This document shows positions 1 through 5,991 of a stretch of DNA of 5,991 bases, in pieces. The position numbers and the translations under genes are program-made. Source of the stretch: Dehalococcoidales bacterium (GTDB taxonomy: Bacteria; Chloroflexota; Dehalococcoidia; Dehalococcoidales; UBA5760). The stretch spans positions 1-5,991 of the forward strand of contig JAGYOC010000181.1 in NCBI GenBank assembly GCA_018399795.1, read 5' to 3'. Under the pieces are notes generated by a model that was not told where the DNA came from, did not search any database, and saw nothing but the letters and a program-made list of their open reading frames with translations. Numbering within the stretch: position 1 is the stretch's first letter; every line of letters begins with the position of its first letter.

Positions 1-336
1 CCGCTTTTCTTTGATGCGGGCTGCCTTGCCGCTCCGACCTCTAAGGTAATAGAGCTTGGCGCGTCGTACCTTTCCATGCTGTACGACCTCAACTTTTTCT
101 ACCAGCGGCGACTGAAAAAGAAAGGTTCGTTCGACTCCTATTCCCTGGCTAACTCTCCTTACCGTGAAATTACCACCGTCGACCCCGTTGCGGATTCGGA
201 TTACAACGCCACGGAAGACCTGGATACGCTCCTTATCTCCTTCGATAACCTTAACGCTGACCTTTACCGTATCTCCAGGGGTTAGTTTGGGAATATTGGG
301 ATTTGTTTTAACCTCTACCAGTTGAGAAATATTCAT
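1..336 (-). CDS. rplS: 50S ribosomal protein L19, nearly complete, C-terminal end outside the window
   Basis: L19 is a large-subunit ribosomal protein located at the interface between the 30S and 50S subunits. Reading leftward from the ATG at 336-334 gives 112 codons without a stop. The start [10 protein letters not shown] is followed by family-typical stretches: a PGDTVKV segment near residues 20-26, a [10 protein letters not shown] segment near 43-52, then [17 protein letters not shown] at the edge. L19 proteins usually run about 115-120 residues and end just after the RIKE(R/K) motif, so only a few codons are missing. The start is supported by an AGAGGT Shine-Dalgarno sequence (350-345 on the minus strand) 8 bases upstream and by the expected N-terminus. 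It lies 54 bases after trmD with no clear terminator between, so co-transcription with trmD, the common bacterial arrangement, is likely. The family call is secure. Confidence 0.96.
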   Translation of the reverse strand, partial: MNISQLVEVKTNPNIPKLTPGDTVKVSVKVIEGDKERIQVFRGVVIRIRNGVDGGNFTVRRVSQGIGVERTFLFQSPLVEKVEVVQHGKVRRAKLYYLRGRSGKAARIKEKR

Positions 337-390
337 TTTTCAAGACCTCTTCTGTTTTTGATTTGACATAAATGTATTATTTGAAAAGCT

Positions 391-1134
391 TCAGTCTAGT
401 CTTTCCATGAGGTTCCTGTCCTCCTCCGTAAGGCTGGCTCTGTCGATCAATTCCGGTCGCCGTTTCAGCGTGCGGAGAATCGCTTGCTGCCGCTGCCAGC
501 GGGCGATTTCGGCATGGTTACCCGATAAAAGTACCTCTGGTACCGTCCAGCCACGGTACACCTCCGGCCGTGTGTACTGGGGGTATTCCAGCAGTCCGGA
601 AGAGTGAGAGTCGTTATGCACCGATTCCTCCGAGCCTACTACTCCTGGTATAAGCCTGACTACCGCATCTGCCACTACCATCGCGGGCAGTTCGCCGCCG
701 CTGAGCACGTAATCACCGATGCTTATTTCGTCGGTAACCAGGTTTTCTCGCACCCTCTCGTCAACGCCCTCGTAACGTCCGCAGATGAGGATTAAGTGGT
801 CGTATTCAGATAGCTCCTCGGCTGTTTTCTGGCAGAAAAGACGTCCCTGCGGGGTAAGCAGAATAACCGATACTCCCTTATTAGCATCCTCAACCGGGGC
901 TGATCTGGCCTTTATTGACTCTACTGCCTGAAAGATGGGGTCGGCCTTCATTACCATCCCAACACCGCTGCCGTATGCATAGTCATCGACTGTATGATGT
1001 CTGTCGTAGGTATAGTCTCTTATGTTGTGGATATCTATGGAAACCATTCTCCTTTCCAGTGCTCTCTGGAGGATGCTCTCGCTGAATGGTCCCTTGAACA
1101 TTCCGGGGAACAGGGTCAGGATATCGATCCGCAC
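391..1134 (-). CDS. trmD: tRNA (guanine37-N1)-methyltransferase TrmD
   Basis: TrmD transfers a methyl group from S-adenosylmethionine to N1 of G37, next to the anticodon of certain tRNAs, which prevents +1 frameshifting. It is a SPOUT-class (trefoil-knot) enzyme that works as a homodimer. The protein has 247 residues, the usual family length. It shows the N-terminal motif [12 protein letters not shown] (2-13), [10 protein letters not shown] near 54-63, and the knot motifs [11 protein letters not shown] (118-128) and [11 protein letters not shown] (138-148). The substrate loop [17 protein letters not shown] (174-190) contains the aspartate that aligns with the known catalytic Asp (here about D175). 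The start is GTG at 1134-1132: the conserved N-terminus begins exactly there, and a GAGG Shine-Dalgarno sits about 9 bases upstream inside the end of the mogA-like gene. Only 4 bases separate it from that gene's stop, so the two are probably co-transcribed and translationally coupled. No missing residue is evident. Confidence 0.97.
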   Translation of the reverse strand: MRIDILTLFPGMFKGPFSESILQRALERRMVSIDIHNIRDYTYDRHHTVDDYAYGSGVGMVMKADPIFQAVESIKARSAPVEDANKGVSVILLTPQGRLFCQKTAEELSEYDHLILICGRYEGVDERVRENLVTDEISIGDYVLSGGELPAMVVADAVVRLIPGVVGSEESVHNDSHSSGLLEYPQYTRPEVYRGWTVPEVLLSGNHAEIARWQRQQAILRTLKRRPELIDRASLTEEDRNLMERLD

Positions 1135-1138
1135 TATA

Positions 1139-1642
1139 TTACGCCTCGCTGTTCTGTGTGTTATGCTCTGTCACTTCACCCCGGATTATCTCTAAAGCAT
1201 GGGGAATGACGGGCATTATTACTTCGAGGCACTCCCTGACCGCTCCGGGACTACCTGGCAGGTTTACGATGAGACAGTTTCCTCTTATACCTGCCACGCT
1301 TCTGCTCAATACTGCTGACCTCGTTATCTTGAACGTCTCGGCCCGCATTATCTCCCCTATACCGGGGACGGTCCTATCCAGTATCGAAAGGGTGGCTTCC
1401 GGTGTTACATCGCGTTTCGCCAAACCGGTTCCTCCGCTGGTTAAAATAAGGTCTATATTTCCCTTGTCTGCCCATATGGCAATCCTGCCGGCAATTTTCT
1501 CTTTTTCGTCAGGAACTACGTCGTAGCCAACGATATTGTACTCCAGCGGTGTCAGGACATCTCTTATTGCCTGGCTGCTCCGGTCTTCCCGTAGCCCTTG
1601 CCAGCTCTTGTCGCTAACCGTAATAACGACTGTATTCAGCAT
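1139..1642 (-). CDS. mogA: MogA/MoaB-family molybdopterin adenylyltransferase
   Basis: This family adenylylates molybdopterin with ATP ahead of molybdenum (or tungsten) insertion, in molybdenum-cofactor synthesis in the cytoplasm. From the ATG at 1642 the protein has 167 residues. It shows the N-terminal strand [16 protein letters not shown] (5-20), the nucleotide/pterin-binding motif [16 protein letters not shown] (68-83, with the expected functional Asp at 78), VPGIGEIMR (92-100), [10 protein letters not shown] (112-121) and [13 protein letters not shown] (127-139). The reading frame stays open 15 codons further upstream to a TTG at 1687, but the family N-terminus fits the ATG at 1642, so the shorter start is chosen. 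Its Shine-Dalgarno is poor (AGGTG about 14 bases away). It is the first gene of a probable mogA-trmD-rplS operon. MogA and MoaB cannot be told apart reliably by eye, so the symbol is the nearest family name; the family is secure. Confidence 0.92.
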   Translation of the reverse strand: MLNTVVITVSDKSWQGLREDRSSQAIRDVLTPLEYNIVGYDVVPDEKEKIAGRIAIWADKGNIDLILTSGGTGLAKRDVTPEATLSILDRTVPGIGEIMRAETFKITRSAVLSRSVAGIRGNCLIVNLPGSPGAVRECLEVIMPVIPHALEIIRGEVTEHNTQNSEA

Positions 1643-1662
1643 TTCACAACCAAAGGCACCTA

Positions 1663-1671
1663 ATTCTATCA
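1663..1671 (-). promoter_or_regulatory. possible extended -10 element for the mogA-trmD-rplS operon
   Basis: Read on the minus strand, this is TGATAGAAT: an extended -10 (TGn) followed by TAGAAT, five of six matches to TATAAT. Transcription would begin near 1656, giving a leader of roughly 13 bases before the ATG at 1642. At 17-bp spacing the -35 position reads TTCATT, a poor match, so the call rests on the extended -10 alone. It is in the right place, divergent from the mraZ promoter, but could be chance. Confidence 0.3.
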
Positions 1672-1726
1672 CATTCGCAGTGCACAATGAAAACCGTTCG
1701 TTTCCAAAAATTCGCCGAAAGGGGTA

Positions 1727-1757
1727 TTGACAACGGTGTTTACCTGTGTTATATAAT
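1727..1757 (+). promoter_or_regulatory. sigma-70-type promoter for mraZ-rsmH-ftsA-ftsZ
   Basis: A perfect -35 hexamer TTGACA lies at 1727-1732. Two overlapping -10 candidates follow. TATATA at 1750-1755 has an ideal 17-bp spacer and an extended TGn (1747-1749). TATAAT at 1752-1757 is a perfect hexamer but with a 19-bp spacer. Either places the transcription start near 1762-1765, about 30 bases before the mraZ ATG. This is the only strong promoter I see for the rightward block. The -10 overlaps the first units of the phased TGGT/TGGG repeat, so binding of MraZ there could block RNA polymerase. Confidence 0.8.
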
Positions 1758-1791
1758 GGTAAATTGTGGTAGGATATGGGGAATTAGGGGA
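1757..1791 (+). promoter_or_regulatory. putative MraZ operator: four TGGTA/TGGGG-type units at exact 10-bp spacing
   Basis: Four pentamers occur in strict 10-bp phase: TGGTA (1757-1761), TGGTA (1767-1771), TGGGG (1777-1781) and GGGGA (1787-1791), each separated by 5 bases. Weaker TGTT units continue the phase upstream at 1737 and 1747. MraZ of Escherichia coli is known to bind TGGGN direct repeats separated by 5 bases in front of its own gene, so the spacing, strand and place all fit. The array spans the -10 edge, the transcription start, and the mraZ Shine-Dalgarno (AGGGG, 1786-1790), suggesting autorepression. Binding itself is inferred. Confidence 0.65.
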
Positions 1792-1793
1792 AA

Positions 1794-2222
1794 ATGTTTT
1801 TCGGAGAGTTTGAGTACCGGATTGATGAGAAGGGCAGAATACCGGTTCCGCCCAAGTTCCGTGCCGAACTGAAGGATGGGTTGGTACTGACCCCTGGTGT
1901 GGAAAAGTGCATCACCGCATATCCGGTACGGGAGTGGAAAAAGCTTGCTGATACCCTTACCACAGGAACCATTACATCCAGTAAACTGCGAAAACTTAAC
2001 CGGGCTATCTTTGCCACTGCCTTCAGCCTAAGTCTAGATGGACAGAGCAGGGTGGCCCTGCCACAGCAGCTCAGAGAATATGCTGCCATTACGGATAGAG
2101 CTGTAATCACCGGAGCCAACACGTATTTCGAGCTGTGGAATAAAGAGCGCTGGGACGAAGAGAAGGCTGCCAGCCAGGAGCAGGCCTGGCAAATAATAGA
2201 AAGCCTGGAGAAAAGCTGTTGA
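1794..2222 (+). CDS. mraZ: MraZ, division/cell-wall cluster transcriptional regulator
   Basis: MraZ is a DNA-binding protein of the AbrB/SpoVT fold that forms ring-shaped oligomers and controls the dcw cluster from its own promoter. The protein has 142 residues, the standard length, and two copies of the family repeat. The first begins [18 protein letters not shown] with the DxxxR motif D11-R15. The second has [11 protein letters not shown] with D82-R86. The C-terminal helix is rich in Trp, Glu and Lys ([12 protein letters not shown], 115-126). The ATG at 1794 is preceded by AGGGG only 3 bases away, a short spacing, but the protein starts exactly where the family does. It leads the rightward operon, its stop codon overlaps the rsmH start, and phased TGGT/TGGG units upstream are its likely binding site. 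No residue of the DxxxR signatures is missing. Confidence 0.97.
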   Translation: MFFGEFEYRIDEKGRIPVPPKFRAELKDGLVLTPGVEKCITAYPVREWKKLADTLTTGTITSSKLRKLNRAIFATAFSLSLDGQSRVALPQQLREYAAITDRAVITGANTYFELWNKERWDEEKAASQEQAWQIIESLEKSC

Positions 2223-3274
2223 ATTTTGATGGGTCGGTGGCTATCCATACTCCGGTCCTGTTGGATGAGGCTCTTGACGCTCTGGCAGTGCAACCGGGTG
2301 GGCGTTACATTGATTGTACCATAGGTGGTGGTGGTCATGCTGCCGCGATACTGGAGCGCAGCGCTCCTGGTGGACAGCTTCTGGGGATTGATGCTGATCC
2401 CGAAGCGATAAAAGTCGCCGGTGAAAGGCTCAAAGCATATCAGGAGTCAGTTCTGCTTGTCAATGACAACTTCGCCAGACTACAGCCAGTATGCCTGAAC
2501 TACGATTTCCAGCCCGTGCATGGTATATTGTTTGATCTCGGCGTATCGTCACTTCAACTGAGTGATAGCGGGCGGGGTTTCAGTTTCCAGTACGATGCAC
2601 CGCTGGATATGCGTTTCAGCCCCCAGCAGGATACCAGTGTTGAGGATATTGTAAACCATTATTCCGAATCGGAAATTGCCCGCATAATCAGGGTCTATGG
2701 TGAAGAAAATTATTATCAGCGTATTGCCCGCCGAATTGTCAGCGAGCGTCCTATAAAGACCACCATGGAGCTTGCCCGCACAGTGGAGAGGGCTGTTGGT
2801 GGCAGAAAGGGTAAAATACACCCCGCTACCAGAACTTTTCAGGCACTTCGTATTGCGGTCAACCACGAGTTGGAAATTCTTGACTCGGCCTTGAAGCAGG
2901 CTGTTGAAATCCTGGGATACGGTGGGCGCCTGGTGGTTATCAGCTATCATTCCCTTGAAGACCGCATTGTCAAGCAATTTATGCAGCGGGAAGCGAAGGG
3001 TTGCATTTGTGGTCCCGAGGTACCGGTATGTGTTTGTGGGCATACCGCCTCACTGCGGATGCTGAACAAGAGGGTAATCAGGCCTTCAGACGATGAGATC
3101 AGGCATAATCCACGTAGCCGTAGTGCCAGGTTGAGGGCTGCTCAGTCTATTGCCTCCAGTGGTGGATACTACGAGGTTGTGGAGCGGTTATCTGCGCTGG
3201 TGGAGGGAGAACATAACGGCTGGAGAAGGCCGGCGCTGATGGAAAAACTGCGCACGATTTATCTTGCGTCCTAA
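2219..3274 (+). CDS. rsmH: 16S rRNA (cytosine1402-N4)-methyltransferase RsmH (MraW)
   Basis: RsmH methylates N4 of C1402 in the ribosomal P site using S-adenosylmethionine, tuning start-codon choice and decoding fidelity. The protein has 351 residues. It shows [10 protein letters not shown] (10-19), the SAM-binding glycine motif [14 protein letters not shown] (32-45), LGIDADP (55-61), [10 protein letters not shown] (105-114), the RGFSF and PLDMRF segments (119-133), NHELEIL (215-221) and [14 protein letters not shown] (241-254). A cysteine cluster (C262, C264, C271, C273) and the family end motif [12 protein letters not shown] (297-308) follow. Some 40 further residues (312-351) extend past the usual end; E. 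coli RsmH has 313 residues. The start is TTG, overlapping the mraZ stop by 4 bases (TTGA), with GGAG (2207-2210) 8 bases upstream. This indicates translational coupling. A GTG at codon 7 is a less likely start. Confidence 0.97.
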   Translation: MNFDGSVAIHTPVLLDEALDALAVQPGGRYIDCTIGGGGHAAAILERSAPGGQLLGIDADPEAIKVAGERLKAYQESVLLVNDNFARLQPVCLNYDFQPVHGILFDLGVSSLQLSDSGRGFSFQYDAPLDMRFSPQQDTSVEDIVNHYSESEIARIIRVYGEENYYQRIARRIVSERPIKTTMELARTVERAVGGRKGKIHPATRTFQALRIAVNHELEILDSALKQAVEILGYGGRLVVISYHSLEDRIVKQFMQREAKGCICGPEVPVCVCGHTASLRMLNKRVIRPSDDEIRHNPRSRSARLRAAQSIASSGGYYEVVERLSALVEGEHNGWRRPALMEKLRTIYLAS

Positions 3275-3374
3275 TAAAACCGGGTATATTACTGTTGTGT
3301 TGAGGGGGGTATGGAAAATGTGAAAAAAGAGACGGTATTCGAAATACAAAACAGTCAAAACAGGGAGGTGAAAG

Positions 3375-4583
3375 ATGAAAAAGCGGTCTACGTTAACCTC
3401 GATTGATGTTGGAACCACCAAGGTATGTACCATAATCTCGGAGGTGGGAGAAGGTGGTGGTATAAGGGTTGTCGGTGTCGGTATCACTCCTTCAAAGGGA
3501 TTGCATAAGGGTCTGGTGGTAAATATCAATGAGGCCAGGGAATCAATTCGTGACTCGGTTAGATTGGCAGAACAATCGAGCGGTTACAAGGTCGAATCAG
3601 CCTATATCGGTGTAACGGGCAGGCATGTAAGTTCGGTTAATAACCGGGGTGTGGTGGCAATTACACGCAACGATCGCCTGGTGCGCCGTGACGACCTGAA
3701 ACGGGTACTCTCCCAGTCCCAGAATATCAAGGTGCCCAGTGAGAGGCGTCTGCTCCATGTAATTCCGCGTGACTATTCGGTTGACGGTCAGGTTGGCATC
3801 AAGAACCCGGTCGGAATGCATGGCTTCAGGCTTGATGTGGAGACGCATATTATTACGGCTGCGGTAACCTCGGTTCAGAACTTGGTAAAGTGTATTCGGG
3901 GTATTCAGATAGATATAGAGGACATGATCCTGGAGCCACTGGCCAGCAGCGAGGCTATTCTGACCGAAGATGAGAAGCAGGTAGGTGTTATTCTGGCTGA
4001 TATCGGTGGAGGTACTACTGATATTGCCGTTTTCAAGGATGGCAGTATCTGGCATACCGCTATCCTTCCGGTGGCCGGTTACCAGTTAACCCGGGATGTT
4101 GCTATTGGACTGGGGTTGCCTTTCGACGTTGCCGAGGAAATGAAGAAGCGCTACGGCAGCGTCATGCCGGTATATGAGTCAAAGTCGGAGAGCAACAGCG
4201 CCATATCGGCCGACGGCCACGGTGTTTCCTACCAGGACCTCTGCGATATTGTACGGGCCCGGGTTGAGGAGATTATGCGGCTAATTCTTCTTGAGATGCC
4301 GCGCTCCGACTATGAGTCGCTGGTGCCTGCCGGTTTGGTTCTAACCGGCGGCAGCTCCAATCTATCAGGAATTGAGGTATTAGGACGTGATGTACTTAAG
4401 CTTCCGGTAAGGGTTGGTGTGCCGACCGGAATGACCGGTATTACCGATGTCCTTCGTGACCCGGCTCATGCCACCAGTGTTGGTTTATTGCTGTGGGGAG
4501 AAAGACATGAGGGCCGGCAGATATGGAAAAAGCAGGGGCCTTTCCGCAGGTTTGTCTCTCGTATCAAGAGGCTGTTTGCTTGA
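3375..4583 (+). CDS. ftsA: cell division protein FtsA
   Basis: FtsA is an actin-like ATPase that tethers FtsZ filaments to the cytoplasmic membrane and recruits later division proteins. The 402-residue protein shows the actin-family nucleotide motifs in order: phosphate 1 DVGTTKVCTI (11-20), phosphate 2 DIGGGTTDIAVF (209-220) and the adenosine motif LVLTGGSSNLSGI (321-333). The FtsA-specific 1C region lies near 84-165 (HVIPRDYSVDGQVGIKNP at 128-145). The last 15 residues, GPFRRFVSRIKRLFA (388-402), form a basic amphipathic helix typical of the membrane-targeting sequence. The ATG start has a strong GGGAGG Shine-Dalgarno (3363-3368) 6 bases upstream. It follows rsmH after 100 bases that contain no gene of ordinary size; the ftsL-to-ftsQ genes usual at this place are absent. 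A 31-codon reading frame (3311-3406) overlaps its start. It sits just before its partner ftsZ. Confidence 0.97.
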   Translation: MKKRSTLTSIDVGTTKVCTIISEVGEGGGIRVVGVGITPSKGLHKGLVVNINEARESIRDSVRLAEQSSGYKVESAYIGVTGRHVSSVNNRGVVAITRNDRLVRRDDLKRVLSQSQNIKVPSERRLLHVIPRDYSVDGQVGIKNPVGMHGFRLDVETHIITAAVTSVQNLVKCIRGIQIDIEDMILEPLASSEAILTEDEKQVGVILADIGGGTTDIAVFKDGSIWHTAILPVAGYQLTRDVAIGLGLPFDVAEEMKKRYGSVMPVYESKSESNSAISADGHGVSYQDLCDIVRARVEEIMRLILLEMPRSDYESLVPAGLVLTGGSSNLSGIEVLGRDVLKLPVRVGVPTGMTGITDVLRDPAHATSVGLLLWGERHEGRQIWKKQGPFRRFVSRIKRLFA

Positions 4584-4624
4584 GTATAAGCATTAATAAA
4601 TTATTTGTTTGAAAGGAGGAGGAG

Positions 4625-5788
4625 ATGGCAAAAACGAGTTTTGTTGCTAACCCGGCTAAAATTAAGGTCATTGGCCTGGGTGGTGGCGGCTGTAATGCTA
4701 TAACCCGTATGGTGCAGGAAGAAATCCGTGGTGTAGAGTTTATCGTTATGAATACGGATGCTCAGGCCCTCGCCATTGCCGAAGCGCCGGTGCGAGTTCA
4801 GCTCGGGGAGAAGGCTACCAAGGGTCTGGGAGTGGGGGGAGACCATGATTTTGGCCATAAGGCAGCGGAAGAGAACCAGGATGAAATCAAGGAAATAGTA
4901 TCCGGTGCTGACATGGTATTTATTACCTGCGGTATGGGTGGAGGAACTGGTACTGGTGCTGCCCCGGTTGTAGCTCAGATAGCCAAGCAGAGCGGTGCTC
5001 TTACCATTGCCGTGGTTACCAAGCCATTTATGTTTGAGGGTAACCATCGCTGTCAGGTAGCAGACCAGGGTATTCGCAACCTTCTGGATAAGGTTGATAC
5101 CCTCATTATTATTCCCAATGACCGCCTGCTCAGTCTTTGTGACCAGAAAACCGGTGTGGATAATGCCTTCAAGCTGGCTGATGATGTACTGCGACATGGT
5201 GTGCAGGCCATATCCGAAGTTATTACTGTACCCGGAATGATAAATCTGGATTTTGCCGATGTGAAGGCGATAATGAAGGACGCTGGTCCTGCCTGGATGT
5301 CAATAGGCGTTGCATCTGGTAAAAACAGGGCGGTCGAGGCTGCCAGAGAGGCCCTTTCAAGCCCGTTGCTGGATGTCTCGGTAGATGGGTCAAAAGGGGT
5401 TTTGTTCAATATTGTCGGCGGTACCAACCTGACACTTTTTGAGGTGAACGAGGCGGCAGCGGCAATAAAGGAAGCGGTGGACCCTGAGGCCAACATTATT
5501 TTTGGTGTGGCCAATGACCCTGCTATGAATGACGAAGTCAGGATTACGCTGGTTGCTACCGGCTTTGCTTCGAAGACTGGGATGGCCAATAGTGGGGAGG
5601 ATGAGGATGAGATGACGCAGTTGCTCAAGGGCCTGAAGAGTAGCGGTAGCGAAGAAGAGATGGATGTGCCATCATTTCTGCGCCGTCCCCTTTTCAGCCG
5701 TCGGCGCCAGGCAGTAACACCCTCGGAGAAGATAACTGGTGGAAGTTCTCAAAGCTACTCGCGTGAAAGCAACTATAATCGACGCTAA
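4625..5788 (+). CDS. ftsZ: cell division protein FtsZ
   Basis: FtsZ is the tubulin-like GTPase that polymerises into the Z ring at midcell. The 387-residue protein has the N-terminal nucleotide motif [10 protein letters not shown] (17-26), the tubulin signature GGGTGTG (105-111), the FEGNHR segment (137-142), and the synergy (T7) loop NLDFADV (207-213) with the N207, D209 and D212 pattern needed for GTP hydrolysis across the subunit interface. The globular core ends near 318 (VATGFAS). A short acidic linker leads to the conserved C-terminal peptide [10 protein letters not shown] (346-355), which contacts FtsA. Unusually, 32 more residues, polar and Arg/Ser-rich, follow this peptide. The ATG is preceded by AAAGGAGGAGG (4612-4622), a very strong and partly repeated Shine-Dalgarno, consistent with FtsZ being needed in excess of FtsA. 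It is the last gene of the operon, 41 bases after ftsA. Confidence 0.98.
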   Translation: MAKTSFVANPAKIKVIGLGGGGCNAITRMVQEEIRGVEFIVMNTDAQALAIAEAPVRVQLGEKATKGLGVGGDHDFGHKAAEENQDEIKEIVSGADMVFITCGMGGGTGTGAAPVVAQIAKQSGALTIAVVTKPFMFEGNHRCQVADQGIRNLLDKVDTLIIIPNDRLLSLCDQKTGVDNAFKLADDVLRHGVQAISEVITVPGMINLDFADVKAIMKDAGPAWMSIGVASGKNRAVEAAREALSSPLLDVSVDGSKGVLFNIVGGTNLTLFEVNEAAAAIKEAVDPEANIIFGVANDPAMNDEVRITLVATGFASKTGMANSGEDEDEMTQLLKGLKSSGSEEEMDVPSFLRRPLFSRRRQAVTPSEKITGGSSQSYSRESNYNRR

Positions 5789-5804
5789 ACGGGTAATGCA
5801 TTAG

Positions 5805-5821
5805 CTTGAGTTTTACTCGAG
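5805..5821 (+). other. small hairpin between ftsZ and the terminator
   Basis: CTTGAGT (5805-5811) pairs with ACTCGAG (5815-5821) through seven base pairs, one of them a G-T wobble in RNA, closing a TTT loop. It begins 16 bases after the ftsZ stop and ends 8 bases before the terminator stem. It could shield the 3' end of the mRNA or assist termination; no T-tract follows it directly, so it is not itself a terminator. Confidence 0.45.
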
Positions 5822-5829
5822 TCCAGAGC

Positions 5830-5871
5830 AAGGCTACAGGTAATATTTACCTGTAGCCTTCTTGTTTTTTG
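5830..5871 (+). terminator. Rho-independent terminator of the mraZ-ftsZ operon
   Basis: AAGGCTACAGGTAA (5830-5843) and TTACCTGTAGCCTT (5847-5860) form a perfect 14-bp stem with a 3-base loop, followed by CTTGTTTTTTG (5861-5871). The T-rich tail lies on the plus strand only, so it terminates rightward transcription; leftward transcripts would lack a U-tract. It lies 41 bases after the ftsZ stop and marks the operon end. Confidence 0.93.
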
Positions 5872-5918
5872 TTACTGGAAGAGGGGACATACGAGATTTG
5901 GAGAGCCGTCTTCCTGTG

Positions 5919-5991
5919 TTAGGTGGACCTGATCTCTTCCCGGGTGAATCGGTAGTACGAAATGGTAAAGAGCATTGCGGTGATGGCGACG
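5919..5991 (-). CDS. possible C-terminus of a leftward membrane protein, partial
   Basis: On the minus strand an open frame enters from the right edge and stops with TAA at 5921-5919. The 23 visible codons read VAITAMLFTISYY followed by RFTREEIRST: a hydrophobic stretch, then a charged tail. This looks like the last transmembrane helix and cytoplasmic end of a multi-pass membrane protein; tails with a Y-x-(L/F)-TRE pattern occur in some MFS/GPH-type transporters, but that is only a resemblance. The gene would converge on the ftsZ operon. A competing plus-strand frame starts with ATG at 5962 (10 codons to the edge) but has no good Shine-Dalgarno. Nothing recognisable lies between the terminator and this stop codon. 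Confidence 0.4.
   Translation of the reverse strand, partial: VAITAMLFTISYYRFTREEIRST

Noticed and set aside
337..390. Possible promoter or attenuator between trmD and rplS
   Set aside because: The 54-base gap is A/T-rich, but I see no convincing -35/-10 pair and no stable hairpin followed by a T-run; read-through from trmD is the simpler reading.
1643..1687. 15-codon N-terminal extension of the mogA-like gene to a TTG
   Set aside because: The family N-terminus fits the ATG at 1642, and the extension would contain the candidate -10 element; no good Shine-Dalgarno precedes the TTG.
1776..1787. Three-codon frame (ATG GGG AAT TAG) in the mraZ leader, preceded by GTAGG
   Set aside because: Too short to assess, and its bases are better explained as units of the phased TGGT/TGGG array; a leader peptide role cannot be supported.
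1784..2338. 184-codon minus-strand open frame over mraZ and the start of rsmH
   Set aside because: It is antisense to two genes with clear family motifs, and its translation is rich in Ser, Cys and Arg with no recognisable domain; a shadow frame.
3264..3290. Possible promoter before ftsA (TTGCGT and TATATT)
   Set aside because: The spacer is only 15 bases and the -35 is weak; an internal promoter cannot be supported by sequence alone.
4601..5628. Two long minus-strand open frames (198 and 191 codons) opposite ftsZ
   Set aside because: Both mirror the ftsZ codons, have no ribosome site that stands out, and show no domain; the length reflects the codon bias of ftsZ.
5878..5892. GAGGGGACATAC-like stretch after the terminator, reminiscent of short repeats left by REP-type or IS200-like elements
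   Set aside because: Only one copy is in the window, with no paired end, no transposase and no flanking duplication, so no mobile element can be called.

Overview
The window is a compact bacterial housekeeping region made of two divergent gene blocks. The gene set and its gaps suggest an anaerobic Chloroflexota lineage of the Dehalococcoidia type. The main reason is the division cluster: mraZ, rsmH, ftsA and ftsZ follow one another directly, and no mur, mraY, ftsI, ftsW, ftsL or ftsQ gene lies between them. That fits a walled-cell ancestor whose descendants lost peptidoglycan, as in Dehalococcoides. The lineage is an inference from gene content and overall protein appearance; I could not run a database search.

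Leftward block (minus strand, 1642 down to 1): a MogA/MoaB-type molybdopterin adenylyltransferase gene, then trmD (tRNA m1G37 methyltransferase) starting with GTG 4 bases later, then rplS (ribosomal protein L19), which runs off the left edge only a few codons from its expected end. The usual trmD partners rpsP and rimM are absent.

Divergent intergenic region (1643-1793): it carries a recognisable sigma-70-type promoter for the rightward block (TTGACA, then TATATA/TATAAT). It also holds a run of TGGT/TGGG units in exact 10-bp phase, which matches the known architecture of MraZ operators. A weaker extended -10 faces mogA.

Rightward block (plus strand, 1794-5788): mraZ (transcription factor, probably autoregulating the operon), rsmH (16S rRNA m4C1402 methyltransferase, TTG start overlapping the mraZ stop), ftsA (actin-like membrane anchor of the Z ring) and ftsZ (tubulin-like division GTPase). 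ftsA and ftsZ each have a strong Shine-Dalgarno sequence. A perfect 14-bp terminator hairpin with a T-rich tail follows ftsZ at 5830-5871, preceded by a smaller hairpin.

Right edge (5872-5991): probably the last 23 codons of a leftward membrane-protein gene; otherwise nothing recognisable. All complete genes look intact, with no frameshifts, mobile elements, RNA genes or CRISPR. I did not find a novel multi-gene system. The points most worth a second look are the collapsed division cluster, the phased MraZ operator, and the unusual C-terminal tails of FtsZ and RsmH.
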